Below are positions 1 to 12,900 of a DNA stretch of 64,000 bases, piece by piece. How positions within the stretch are numbered: the stretch's first letter is position 1; each line of letters starts with the position of its first letter. The DNA lies in the NCBI GenBank assembly GCA_035222895.1, contig JAVYIG010007887.1:31890-95889 (forward strand). Reading direction: 5' to 3'. A program made the position numbers and the translations under genes. The stretch is from Strongylocentrotus droebachiensis. Its lineage: Eukaryota > Echinodermata > Echinoidea > Camarodonta > Strongylocentrotidae. The notes below the pieces were generated by a model. That model saw only the letters and a list, made by a program, of their open reading frames with translations. It did no database searches and was not told the origin of the DNA.

Positions 1-117
1 GTGGCGTACCGGTCAAACATATCCTCCTCAATGTAGTGATGTTGTTCATTGCCTTAGAGATGGCCGAGGCTTCGTTCTTCAACATGTGACCTTCATCACA
101 TACTACTATGTCTGGAC
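1..117 (-). CDS. ATRX: ATRX exon: SNF2 motifs II and III (cut by window edge)
   Basis: The acceptor AG lies at 118-119. The exon reads [18 protein letters not shown] and runs on to LTGTP. DEGH is the Walker B box of the ATRX/RAD54 branch, which has DEGH rather than DEAH, and LTGTP is motif III. The first codon is completed by the single G left from exon 623-800. The exon continues beyond base 1. Confidence 0.93.
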
Positions 118-837
118 CTGTTAGAAAAAACAGAAAGAGGCGTCATAATGTAATGGTTCATTCACTGACTTTTGGTGAAGACGTTGAGGGTTCGAATCCC
201 AGTCTGGCTCTTACATCACACGGAACAACATTAAAGGAAAATCCAACCTTAATAGAAAACTACTCTAAAAGAAAGCAAACAAAATCTGGGAATCGGGCTG
301 GTCAAAGTTTAAACAAAATCGGACACAAATTAATAAGGTTGTGCATTTTTTAAAGTTTCAATCACTATATGTATGGACAGACATAAAACATAGCACCACC
401 TTCGATGGGCAAAGACATGAAATGAATATGATAATCATATTTCAAAATTCTGAACTAACCTCAGCAAAAATGGTATTCAAAATTTGATCTTCTAAAAAAT
501 ATCTGGGAAATTCATAAAAATGACCAACTGAACATGAGTTTTACAATAAATAGTCTCAGCAATTTTTTTAAATTTCCCTTACAAACACTCAAACACAAAA
601 GAAAATATTTAAGGGACCATACCTGGTTCTACAAGAGTTTTGAGGAAGATTGCTTTCTCTTTTTTCTTGCGTATATGGGTGAGGAGAGCGAGATTCCTGT
701 ACATAGCGTAACCCAAGATCATTACTCCTCCCTTCTTGTGCCAGTGATCCAGATAATCAGCCCTGCTTGCATTGTTCTTCACTGCACTCATCTCATAGAT
801 CTAGAGGAATACCACAGATTTATATATGTATACATAA

Positions 838-902
<65 letters not shown>

Positions 903-3900
903 GAAGAGAGAGGGGGAAGAAGGGGAAGGGGAAGGAAGAGGGAGAAAGGGAGGGGGAAGGAAGAGGGAGAAAGGGAGGGGGAAGGAAGAGGAAGACAGAG
1001 AGGGAGAGAGGGGGAAGGGAAACAGGGAGAGAGAAAGGGCGGGGAAGGGAGAGAAAAAGAGAGGGGGAGGGAGAGAAAGAGAGAGATAGAGGGGGAGAAA
1101 GGGAGAGAGAGAGCATGAAAGGGAGAGAGAAGGGAAGAGAGAGAGAGAGAGAGAACAAACATTTAATCAAACATGGAATGATGTTCATGCATCAGTTTTT
1201 AAACAATAAGTCTCCAGACCCTGTCTAGTATTCAAACCCCCACCCCCCCCCCCCCTTAAGGGACACACCCCAATACCAATATCAATCACCCATTAATTCA
1301 TGATAATTGTGCTTGTCAGTTATAATCCAAATGTGACACCTGAGTAAGCATACCTGATATAAACACAACAAAGGACCTGTGCGTATACACTGAGCTCTGT
1401 GTTATGAGATATAAAAATGTGTTATTACACTTTACCCCATTAAAAAAAAAAAAAAAAAGCGCTTTTGCCACGTCATATCTGAATGAGCCCTTATTCTGAT
1501 GCCAATACTCACATTGATGCCACTGTCCATGTGCCCAATCCACTTCTCAAACTCATCTTCCCAGTTAAGGACGGTGTTGAGAGGAGCTACCACCAGGCAA
1601 GTCTTCACCTTTAAATCTGGATTTGTCATTATAGTGTGCAGGTAGGAGATGACCTGAATGGAGAGAAGAATTGTAAATCTTGACTTTTTCAGGGAGCGTT
1701 TATTTTTACCAATTTGGTTCTTGAAATATTGAGATAAGGCCTAAAAAAAAATGTTGTATTGCCCTTTACGACCGACCCAAAAATATTAAAATCTATGGTC
1801 AGCTTTAAAAAATATTAAAAAATTAGTTTTTTATAATACATTTACAATACATCTTTTTTTTAAGGCCTAATGAAAAAGCGGGATAAACAACCTGAAAACT
1901 CCTGAAAAATCAGGAAATCACAGGAACTGTTAGAAGAGTGCCATTTATAACACAAAATAATAATTTGGTTAACACACTGCATGCATTGTGTATGCACAGC
2001 ACATTTTTCAAGAGTATACCCATATGACACAGCAATAAATAAAATAACTAGATGGAACTTCGACTGCGCGCAGTCGAAAATGATGCCTCCGTCATAGAGC
2101 AATTACAAACCAAAACAGAAGAAATTTTTCAAATTCAAGTTTAATTGCAATCCATTAACAGGTTTTCAGAATATCGTGATTACAAGTAATTTCTCATATA
2201 CATATATGACCCTTTGATCTTTGACCTCATGACCCTAAAATCTAATCAGCTCATTGGCTCTGCAAGATGTCCTGAGTTAAATAGTAATCCATCTGTCAGT
2301 TCTAATGAGAATGCGTTCACAAGCTATTTTTGCATACATAATGAGCCCATGACATTTGACCTTTGACCTCATGACCCAAGAATCTAATCAATTCATTGGC
2401 TCTGCAAGATACATATATGATCTAAGTTTGGCAGGAATCCATCAATCTGTTCTAATGATAATGCGATCACAAGATATTTTTGCATACATAATGAGCCCTG
2501 TGACCTTTGACCTTTTGACCCCAAAATCTAATCAGTTCATTGGCCCTGCAAGATACCTACATGACCAAAGTTTTGCAGGAATCCATCAATCGGTTCTTGA
2601 GAGAATGCGATCATGAGCTGTTTTTGCATACATAATGAGCCCTGTGACCTTTGACCTGGAGACCCCAAAATCTAATCAGTTCATCGGCTCTGCAAGATAC
2701 ATACATGACCAAAGTTTGGTAGGAATCCATCAATCGGTTCTTCAGATATCGCGATCACGAGAACGGGACGGACGGACGGATGGACGGACAACCCGAAAAC
2801 ATAATGCTTCCGGCTACTTCGTAACGGAGGCATAAAAAACTAAAAAATGCATCTGACACAGACATTTCTGCATTGGGTGCTTGTACAACCATTACCTGAA
2901 GAACCACAAAGGCAATATTAAAGCCTCTCTGCACTAGTTTGGCCAGGAGGGATTATACCTCCCTGCATGGTCACTGACTGGTGGATATCTCATCAAATCA
3001 GCTCTTAACATAAGAAAAAGGAGGCCATGGGGGACCAATGGTCACCGGTTAGGCATTGTTTGCTATATAGAGGGCGCAAGTAGCTATAAGTAGCGCAGTG
3101 GGGCTTTAAAGGGTGAAAGTAAACAGCTGATGGTTAAGTAAGATCGGAGGAGTAAACTCACCTGCAGGGTTTTACCCAGTCCCATGCAGTGAGCCAGGAT
3201 GCAGCCCCCTCCTTTCGCGCCAGCTTTGGAGACCGACTCAAAGGTACTGTCAAATATGAAGCGGATGCCTTCTGCCTGGTGAGGTTTGAGGTGCTTGACG
3301 ATACGCTCGTCGACCTCTAGCACGACCTCATCAGAGTCTTTGGCTTTCTCCAGGATGCAGGTCTTGACGACAGCGCTCTTCTTAGCCTTCTCTTCTTCCG
3401 CATTGATGATCTGCAACAGAAAAGTAGAATCGGTTTAGACTATAAGACATTATTCCCTTCAAGACCAACCCCTTATCCTTGTCACTGGCTGTCTTCAGGA
3501 TGTAAAACTTATCAGCTTTCCTGTAGTCTTCACGGATGATCTGTGACAGAAAAGCGATTTCAGGCAAGACTCTAAGATAAGTATTCCTTTCATGACCATA
3601 CCCAAACTCTGGTCACTGCCTATCTGCCTAGCTTCATTAATAGTCTTTGGAAAGAAAAGTAGTGTAGATTTACAGATTTTAGAACAATTATCCCCTGAAT
3701 TACCAATCCCCTTAACTTTAGCCACTGCCTGTTGCTAGGAAATCGGATTTAAACACCTTGCTCTCTTTTACCTTCTCATCAATCTAACAATCTGAATCAT
3801 TCTCTATTCATTAAAAAATTATGATCATGCAAAGAACGGAATTACAGCTCACAAAAAATGTGGTACCTTCCAACCTTACAAAAAATAATTTGACAAAAAG

Positions 3901-6900
3901 ATTTTTAGATTTGCAAATACATGAATCCTACAAAGGCTTAAGAATGACTGACGCTTTATCTGTGTTCTTCTCATCTTATCAACCAGGTGTTCTTCTCATC
4001 TTATCAACCAGGTGTTCTTTTGTACAGCCAAATACAACTGAGGGTATCCTGCAACTGCAAGCTGGAATCTGACCAAAAGAATATCAGAGACCTGCAAATA
4101 TTATACATTTTAGACAGTATTACCTGTTTCCTTTTCTCCTCTATTCTTCTCCGCCTCTCCTGTTCTTCCATCTCGGCTGCCAGAGTCTCTGCTTTGAGCT
4201 TGCTTTTCTTGATCACCCTACGGATCTGCTTACGTCCCTTCTTGGGGGTGTCGTTTTCATCCCCACTGGAATCGTCAGAGCCCTACAAAAAAAATAACAA
4301 CAATATGTATAATCAGACAAAAGAAAATGTACAGGGTGGCATCAAGATAAACCAGACATTAACCCTTACTGTACTGGGCTATTTTGAGCACCCTCTGACT
4401 GGGGGGGGGGGCCTGGGAGGCCCCCCCCTATGATCTCGGCCGTCGATTGTCCGATGAACACGAAAATTTGCATGTTTGTAGATATTTACGTAAGGAACAA
4501 GATGGTATAATTAGTTTTTTCCAAATATGCAAATTTTTGTCGTTAGCCTAATTAATTATGCAAAACGCGCTAATTTTATGCATTTTACAGAAAACGTGTC
4601 AAACTCCAGTTTTTGAATGTTGAAACTCATTATTCATATGAAACTTCTTTTCTAACACAAAAAAGTTATTTTAATGTAATTAATAATGATAATTTATGCA
4701 AATTTTGATGCGATTTGTAATTTTTTTTTTTTTTTTTGATGACATGCGCATACTAATTGTTATGTAACGCCTTACAGGTATATCCGATTTCGACGAAAAT
4801 GGTATCAAAATGTGCGTAAGACTTGAGGGAAAAAAGTCATGAAACGACAATTAAAAATTCCAAGCGGTTGCGGCGCAATCTCCGAAAATGTCGAGGGGGG
4901 GGCCTCCCAGGCCCCCCCCCAGTACAGTAAGGGTTAAGCAAACTCAGCAAAATGCAGGGCAATTGGATTCCAAGATTTAAAATGCTAGCTACACAACAGA
5001 CCTCCATGCAGCCATTTATCTAATGTTACATAGAATTTCAGATCTTCTAATTGTCAAATTCCAGATCTTTTAATTTTCAATTCATCAACTATGCAACACT
5101 TCCTCCCTTCAAATAGTTTTCCTGCAATAAAAAATTATGCTTCCTACACTTCAAATATAAAAATATCTTTGCTATAAAGATCATTATAACAAAGATTTTG
5201 CTAAACTCGGTTCTTTCATTTCTCTTGCTATTTAGCCCTGATATAACAAAAGCTCAACACAAGGTGATTTCCTATAGTCTTATGGGTCTCTATTCTACTC
5301 ATTCAGTTATACATGAGCTTGGGTATAAAATCAAAGGGAAAACTAATATACCTCAGACTAACTACATTTGTTAAACCCAATTTTGAGGTAAAGCCTAACT
5401 CAGAGTTCCATTTGAATTTTAGTAGCATACAGGCCATTGAGTTTGTTGTAAGGCTATATTGATCTTGACCTACTCAAGACCTCTACCTTTCTTTTAAATT
5501 GTGATGTATGCTTCTTATTTTGAAGAAAAAAAAATTGACAAAGCACTCACTGTCTTCTCTTCCTGACTGTCTTCTTGTGTCTTGGATTCAGAGTCTGAAG
5601 AAGAGGCTACTTTTATCCTCCTCCTCTTCTTTCCTTTGCCTCGTTTCTTTGGCTTGGTTTCTTTACTGGAGTCTGCCTCCGAGCTGGTGCCAGGTTCCCG
5701 TTTCCTGGCCATCCTCTTCTTGGGTTTCTTCAGTTCCGCAGACGAGTCTTCAGTTGAGGATGCAGTCTGAGATCTCGTCACTCGTTTTCGCTTTGGCTTC
5801 TCGTCTGAGACATCGTCCGAATCCGATGATGTAAAGTACTCATCAGTGTCGATCTCTTTCCTCCTCTTTTTTGTGGATTTGCCCTTTTTCTTTGGAGCTG
5901 CCTTGGCCTTCTTGCCTTTCTTTTTCTTTGAAGTGCCCTCATCTTCCTCATCCTCACTGGATGTGGAGATCTTGACGCGCAACAAAGGATGTGATTTCTT
6001 GGTACCCTCTTCATCGGATTCATCCTCTTCAGTTTCCTCTTCCTCTCCATTTTCTTCTTCTTCTCCATTTTCTTCCAGATTCTCCTCATCCTCTTCTTCA
6101 TCATCATCATCTTGGTCCTTTCCTTTCTTCTTCTTCTTCTTGTCCTTCTTGTCATCTCCTCCATTCTTCTTGCCATTCCCACTTCCACTGCCTCCTCCTG
6201 TTCCATTCTGTTTGTTTTCACCGTTATCCCAGTCTTCATCTTCTTCTTCAGGCTCATCTTCTTCTGCCTTCTTTTGGGCCGTCTTCTTGCTCCGCTTGGT
6301 TCCGGCACCATCCACTTCTTCATCCTCATCATCGTCATCATCGTCGTCGTCTTCCTCGTCATTACTATCCAACTCATCCATCAGAAGGTTTTCAGCCACT
6401 TCCCGACTATCCCCCTTCTTGCTTTTCTTGTTCTTGTTGAGACTCTTCCATCTCAACCCAGAACAGCTGTCACTCTCTGCATTAGACTCATCATCTGAAG
6501 AAGAGTCGGAACTGAGAAGCTCCCTGCTCTTGGGGTCTATCTTTGCAGGAGATTTTCGAACCTTCTTTACTTTCTTGGATGTATTTTCTTCTGATTCAGA
6601 CTCTTTCTCAACATCAGACTTTGTCTCATCTTTCTTCGCAACACTCTCTGCTTCCATTTCTTCAGGCTCATCTTGGGCATCAGGTACACTCTCAGAAGCA
6701 TCATCGCTATCAGTTTCACGGTTACGTTTTCTTTTCAAGCCTCTAATGCCCTCAAGCCTCTTCAGTTCAATTTCCTCTTCCTCGGCAGAGTCCATCTTTT
6801 CTGGTTCACATTTCTTCTTTTCTGGTTCACATTTCTTCTTTTCTGGTTCAGATTTCGTCTTTCTTCTGCTTGATCTTCTTCTTCGGGGCTTGATACTATC

Positions 6901-9900
6901 ATCACTATTCTCAGATTTACTCTCAGATATTTTCTCAGAAGATTCACTTTCACTTGCTGCAGAGCTATGTCTGCTTTTTCTTGTGACTGTCACTGCAGAC
7001 AAGTCCTTCTTTTTCTCAACTTTATCTTCCTTCTCCCCTCCTTCGTCCTGAGAGGCTCCTGTAGAAGAATCTCCAGGAATTCCATCAAAACCAGACTCTT
7101 CTTCAGGATTACTTGAGTCCTCTCCTGGTCCTTCTCTCCTTTCCGCCGTCTCGTCATGATCAGAGTCAGCACTGGACGACACAGCCTTGGAGAATTTCTT
7201 GGACAGTTCCTTCTTTGCGTTTGGCGAAGATTTCTTATGAGACCTTGTTGATCGTTTAGGACTACACTCTGACTCATGATCAGAGTCAGAACTGGAAACA
7301 GATTCTTTCTCCACAGACTTGGAGAATTTCTTGGACAATTCCTTCTTTGCGTTTGGAGTAGATTTCTTAAGAGACCTTGTTGATTTATTAGGACTATACT
7401 CCGATCCTTCACTCTCGTCACAAGAATCATCATCAGATTCACCAATCATAGACATCAGTTTAGCTTCTTCGTCCTCTTGACTCTTACTATCTTGTGAACC
7501 TCTTAGGTTTGCTTCTTGCAGTTCTCTCCTTGATCTTGGAGATCTAGGAGTGATTTTCATTTTCCTTGCACTAGGTGGGCTTGAAGGACAATCTGTGTCC
7601 TTACTATCACCATCACCAGTATCTTCTTGAGCGTTCATGATCGCATCATCAGTGTCATCAGGTATATTTTCCTTTTCGGGAAATGTTTCTATCTGCTCTT
7701 TTTCTTTCAGTTCTTTTCCCTTTGTTTCACTGGTTGCTTTGTCTCCATTAGCCTCAACATCACCATCATTGCCTTCCATGTCAACATCAGCAATGGGGCT
7801 GTTTTCACTGACCATTACATTCTTCTCTTTATGTTCACTTTCCTTTGTGTCATCACTAGATTCCTTTTGTGAGATGTCAGCATCTTCAAGAACATCACCC
7901 TCTGCTGTATCCATTGCACTCTCCTCCTCCTCCTTTATCACCTGGTTTTCCCCTGCCGATTCCTCCTTCTTCTCAGTCTTAAAACTTCTCTCTTCCACCT
8001 GGGACTTGGACTTCCTTTCAGGGCTATCCAGGTCCTCTGGATCAGTTCCATCAAGGGCAGAATCGCTCTTGTGTGCATCACCGTGGAGATGCTTCTTCAC
8101 GCAGGCCTCAAACTCTCCCAGGACGGTCTTGACCTCGCCGATATGCTTCAGGGACAGGTTCATCTGGAGCTTCTGCATGTCGGGCACCTCATTCTTGAGT
8201 CGCACCAAGCTCCTCATGAACAGAGCCCGATTGCTGATGTTCCCTACAAGATACTGAAGGAATTCCTCAGCGATAGCTGCATCCTGCATCTTCTCCTTCT
8301 TAGGTGCCTTCACTACCTTCTTCTGTACATAAACATTAGCCTTCTCTTTCTCCTTCTTCTCTGTTTTAACAGAACGTGAAAGGAGAGCCTCGCACTTGGC
8401 AACCAGTTCTTTGAGGGGTGAAGGATCACACACGTAGCACTCCCACTTCTTCTTTGATAATGTACGATTCCATTCAGCTCTTCCCAGGTTGCGCATGATG
8501 CAACGCTTGCAGAATGTCTTGCAGCAGAAGTCACAGCAGGAAAGGGAACCGCCTTGCCCACACCAACGACACTCCTCCTCAATGCCGTCTCTATCCTGCT
8601 TCCAGGGACCACTGTTGTAGAATTCCAAACATCCCTGAAAAGACACAAAAATTTCCAACTGTAACTGATTGAAAGGAGTTCATCCATAATAATTGCTGAC
8701 AATCAATAGACAGACGCTTACTCACATTTAAACATTACCACAATAATCATATTATCGAAATCAGAAATTCTTTCCCTAAGAAATTTTTAGAGATTTCTAT
8801 TGTTCCCATCCTTTCTCACCATCTGTCAAACTTTTCAATCACCTTGATCTGTTTTCCCCATTTTACCGAATTTGAAATCCAGTTCCAATGAGGAAGTTTG
8901 AAGGAAAACATATATCCTACCACATCGTAAACCACACCAAATACAGAATTGTACAGAAATGCAATCAGATATTGGTTTCCTCTATTACACACAAGTGATT
9001 TAAATTCTTTCATTTCATTGAATAACAAAGATATTTTACATCTGAATTTCAATGTGGCCTAAACAAGTAAAAATGCTCATTCTTTGAGTCTGTTTTTTTT
9101 TTATAAATAAATATAAACTGATATACTCTTCACTTCTTACAAGAAGCTCTAACATGGCACTCATGACGACCTCCAATATATAATCCCAAAACTTTTGCCT
9201 TGATAGTATGAACTTTACTACTGGCAAGAAAAAAAGAAAGAAGTGTGAACATTTGTGTAAATTTTGGGATCTGATCTAAGTTGGAGGAAATATTTCTTTG
9301 CCTGATTCACTTCACCCCCAATCCATGCCCCCCCCCCCCCCTTCCTTCCCTCCTCCCTCAAAAAAGCAGATGATTTCATTTGATTTTATAAAATGATCAA
9401 CTAATTAGACATCATACCTTACAGATGACCACACTCAGAACTGTATGGCAGAAGAAGGTTTTTCTGTCGAACGGGTTGACTTGGGTGTTGCATGCCGTAC
9501 AGAACACAGATTCTTCGGCTGGGGGTGCATCTGCAAATGATGGAATCCATTAATAAGTTAAGAGAAACAATTTTAAAGTTTGAGAGTAAGGGATTTATTG
9601 TGTATGCAAGTATACAAGAGGCTATAATCAATATTTTTAGACATAAAAGCCATGATTTGAAAAATGTCCACTTCTCCTATTTTCACATTTTTCTCAATAG
9701 TAATCAGCGGCGTAACCTCTCAAATAACAAATGAATTACAAGAAGAAGAAAAAACACAATCAGTAAATGGGCAAGTCAAGTTAATTTGTTCCACATGATA
9801 CTGACCACGTTACAGGTTTCAGTATACCCGATGGTTGTTGATAAGTCTAAATCAGACTAAACATCAAATAAACGACATTTTCAAATTTGACATCAAGTTC

Positions 9901-12900
9901 TTTATCCCAAAATACTTGGTCATATACGGGACACCAGGGGGTTGTTTCACAAAGACTTAGATTAACTTTAAGTTGTACTTAACTATGGCTGGCCGTTCAT
10001 GCCACTGTTTTCTCTCACCATTTACATGCATTGGTCTCTTATGTACAAATCACAGTACAAATCATGGTCACAAATCTACATTTTTTGGTGGGGTCATTAT
10101 TGAAGGAAAAAATATTATTTAAAGATCATAATGGTGAGAGCAAATAGTGGCATGAATGGCCTGCCATAGTTAAGTCCAACTTAAAGTTGATCTTAGTCTT
10201 TGTGAAACACCCCCCAGACAACCATGATAGTCTTTGGCCTTGCCTACATATTTGAATATAGACCGCGGGCCATGCCTCAAAAATGTGCCTAGAAATCAAC
10301 TTTCGTGACCCATCTCTTGTATCTACCTTATTTTTTTCTCACTTATAGAGAAAAAATCACTGAAAAAGAATATACAACTCGTCAGTGCTATAAGTTGCAC
10401 ATTAATTAGTTATGCTAATTAAACAAAGTGATGGCGCCCTCTACAGTTCAAAAATGGCAATTGCATGTTATTGTATGGGTTTATTGGTGTATTCATCTAC
10501 GTACATGAAATAACGTCGACTGTATATATAAAATATATGTTTGCGGGCATAACGGGGGGGGGGGGGGGGGTAGGAGTGGGTGGATTACCTCATGTTTTTT
10601 TATGGGGGGCAATGGTGGCTTCACCTAATCGTGAGGAAGGGTGTGGGGATGGTGAATTTACCTCATGGAGAGGAAGGTTTTTTATTTGTTATTTTTCATT
10701 ATTATTATTATTGTGGGGGGGGGGGGGTGGTGGAATAACCTCATGGGTGTTTTTTTCTTGGGGGGGGGGGTGGGTGATGTATCCCCCTTGTTTTGTGTTT
10801 TGGTTTTTTTACGATGGGGGGTTCCCCTTATTGAAACGAAGGGTAATTGTTGCTTGGTGATTAAAATTAATTATACTTAATTAACGGTTGTGTGTCATTA
10901 GTTTGTATTTTTGTGTGTCTAGATGTGAATTTATGTGCAATTACTAGTTATGTGTGTGACACACATGTACATGTGTGTGCAATTCATTCATGGATCGTTG
11001 ATGTACACACAATTCTCAAAGAGTTAAAATAAAAAAAATAAAAACAAAATAGGATCCTCTAGTTGATGCTCCTCACCCATCTCGGCAGCAGCCAACATCC
11101 CGCAACATATGCACAACATCAACCCCGCTCCCCCTCCCCCTCCCACACACGCTCAATTTAGTTGTAGCAATACAGACACACAATCTCCCCCCTCCCCACT
11201 CGCCATTGTGACTTGCATGCACTAAATCATTCATGCGTTTCTGCAAACACATGCACAATCACATACTGAACACATAATCACACCCTGCCACACCCATTAG
11301 AAAAATAAAAGAAATCTGCAAAATCAGTTGTCTTTTTTTTCTCATTTATCTAAGATTTCACATGTGGTCTCATAGATCCACGGATGTTTTGGTACATGTA
11401 ATATATAAGACAAAAAATCTGATAATGAGTTAATGATATAACTAGCAACATTGGTTATAATAATAATGCCAATAAAAAAGAAAAAATAAGAAGAAAAAAT
11501 AAATAATATAATACATATACTTGTAAAAATAATAACAATCAAGTACTTATTAACAGGGAAGCAGAGAGGGAGAGAAACACAAAAAGTTGTACTTCTAAGT
11601 TGTGAAAACCATACAGCAAATTAGCTGAAAATGATAATGGAATACATTTAGCAATCTTAATTCAATATTATGTGTAAAACTCTTCCTTACTAAGATCTGA
11701 AAAGTTTGAAAAGTTCATTGTACAATAAATGCTTTCACTCTCTGACAGGCTGCTCTCTGACTCCAAATATTATACATGCATTTTTGTTGGTATACACTGC
11801 AATGTGCACATATTCAGGATAGATATTATGTGTTAACGATTTGCCATACTTTTTGCTGTTGAAAAATCGACCTTTCATACCAGCATTCACGTTTTAAATA
11901 AAATTGTGAGAATCAATAAATCTGCATGCACCTCACAAGCATAATTAATCATCATGGGAAAACTTCATTACAAAAGAGACTGCTTTTAATTCAGAGAAAT
12001 GTGATAAGTATGGATTGAAGTACCACAAATGTGTCTTTTGATATTTTCTCTTTCAATAACTTTCAGTTGATATCATATTACCCTTTCCATTTAATTCTTC
12101 AAAGTGAAAAAGTAGGCATTACTTTCCAGTTACATTCGTATATTCCCATTCTCATATATTAACAGCAGCATGTATTAGATTCATGCAGGCAGGTTAACAC
12201 AGAATAGTACACTAATAAGTCTATACACTTAAAGAACTTACTTCAGCCTATTTCAACAAAAAAATGGAGCAATAACTAAAACCCTGAGAATTATAGACTT
12301 TGCTATCACCACATGTTCTCATGAAATATATTCATGTGTAGAGCTTGACCTCTAAAATACGATATAAGGGTGAGGCTTTGGTGACAATACATTCATTTCC
12401 ACGGATAAACTGTACAGTCTTGGCATTTACCAATGTACATGTACCAGTACCTATACACACAACAATGTGTGCGTCTTTGAATTTCACGTACACAGAAACA
12501 TGCAACATATCTTTCCAGAATTGAGAATTCTAATTGTCATTACAATCACCATTGGCCCTCTCTTTCTTACAAACGCACTAAAAAAATATCTACATTCGTA
12601 GATATATATATGTACTACTAATAACATCTTTGACTGATCCTCTCCTCTACTATCTTGCGACAGAAGCTGGAGTATGATCTCTCGTACATCTGTTGTGCAG
12701 TTTCTGTGTGAAGTTTTGAACCGAGTGCCACCTTTGTGTACCTGTAATAACAAGATTTGTGATATCTAACTTCAATCGCTACATGATCCTTACCCCTTAA
12801 ATCCAACAACAGAGCTTCATCTTGCTTCATCAAAGCAGCTGTTAACAAATTCCCCCCATCTTTTCTTTCACACAAGACATATTTTTCTACTTTTCGTTTA

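Noticed and set aside
150-215. Possible tRNA gene (GGGTTCGAATCCC)
   Set aside because: Only a T-arm-like B box is present; no acceptor, D or anticodon stems pair around it, so at most a SINE remnant.
534-1228. Several long open frames over the GA-rich tract, including Arg/Glu-rich and Ser/Leu/Pro-rich proteins
   Set aside because: They are translations of a purine microsatellite in different frames and strands; no splice or family support.
6112-6498. Hydrophobic plus-strand frame that looks like a membrane protein
   Set aside because: Antisense of the Asp/Glu/Lys runs of ATRX; apparent hydrophobicity is a codon-complement artefact.
5846-7051. 401-residue Ser/Phe/Leu-rich frame on the plus strand
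   Set aside because: It is the antisense of the ATRX giant exon, and its length follows from the low-complexity Glu/Ser/Lys codons opposite.
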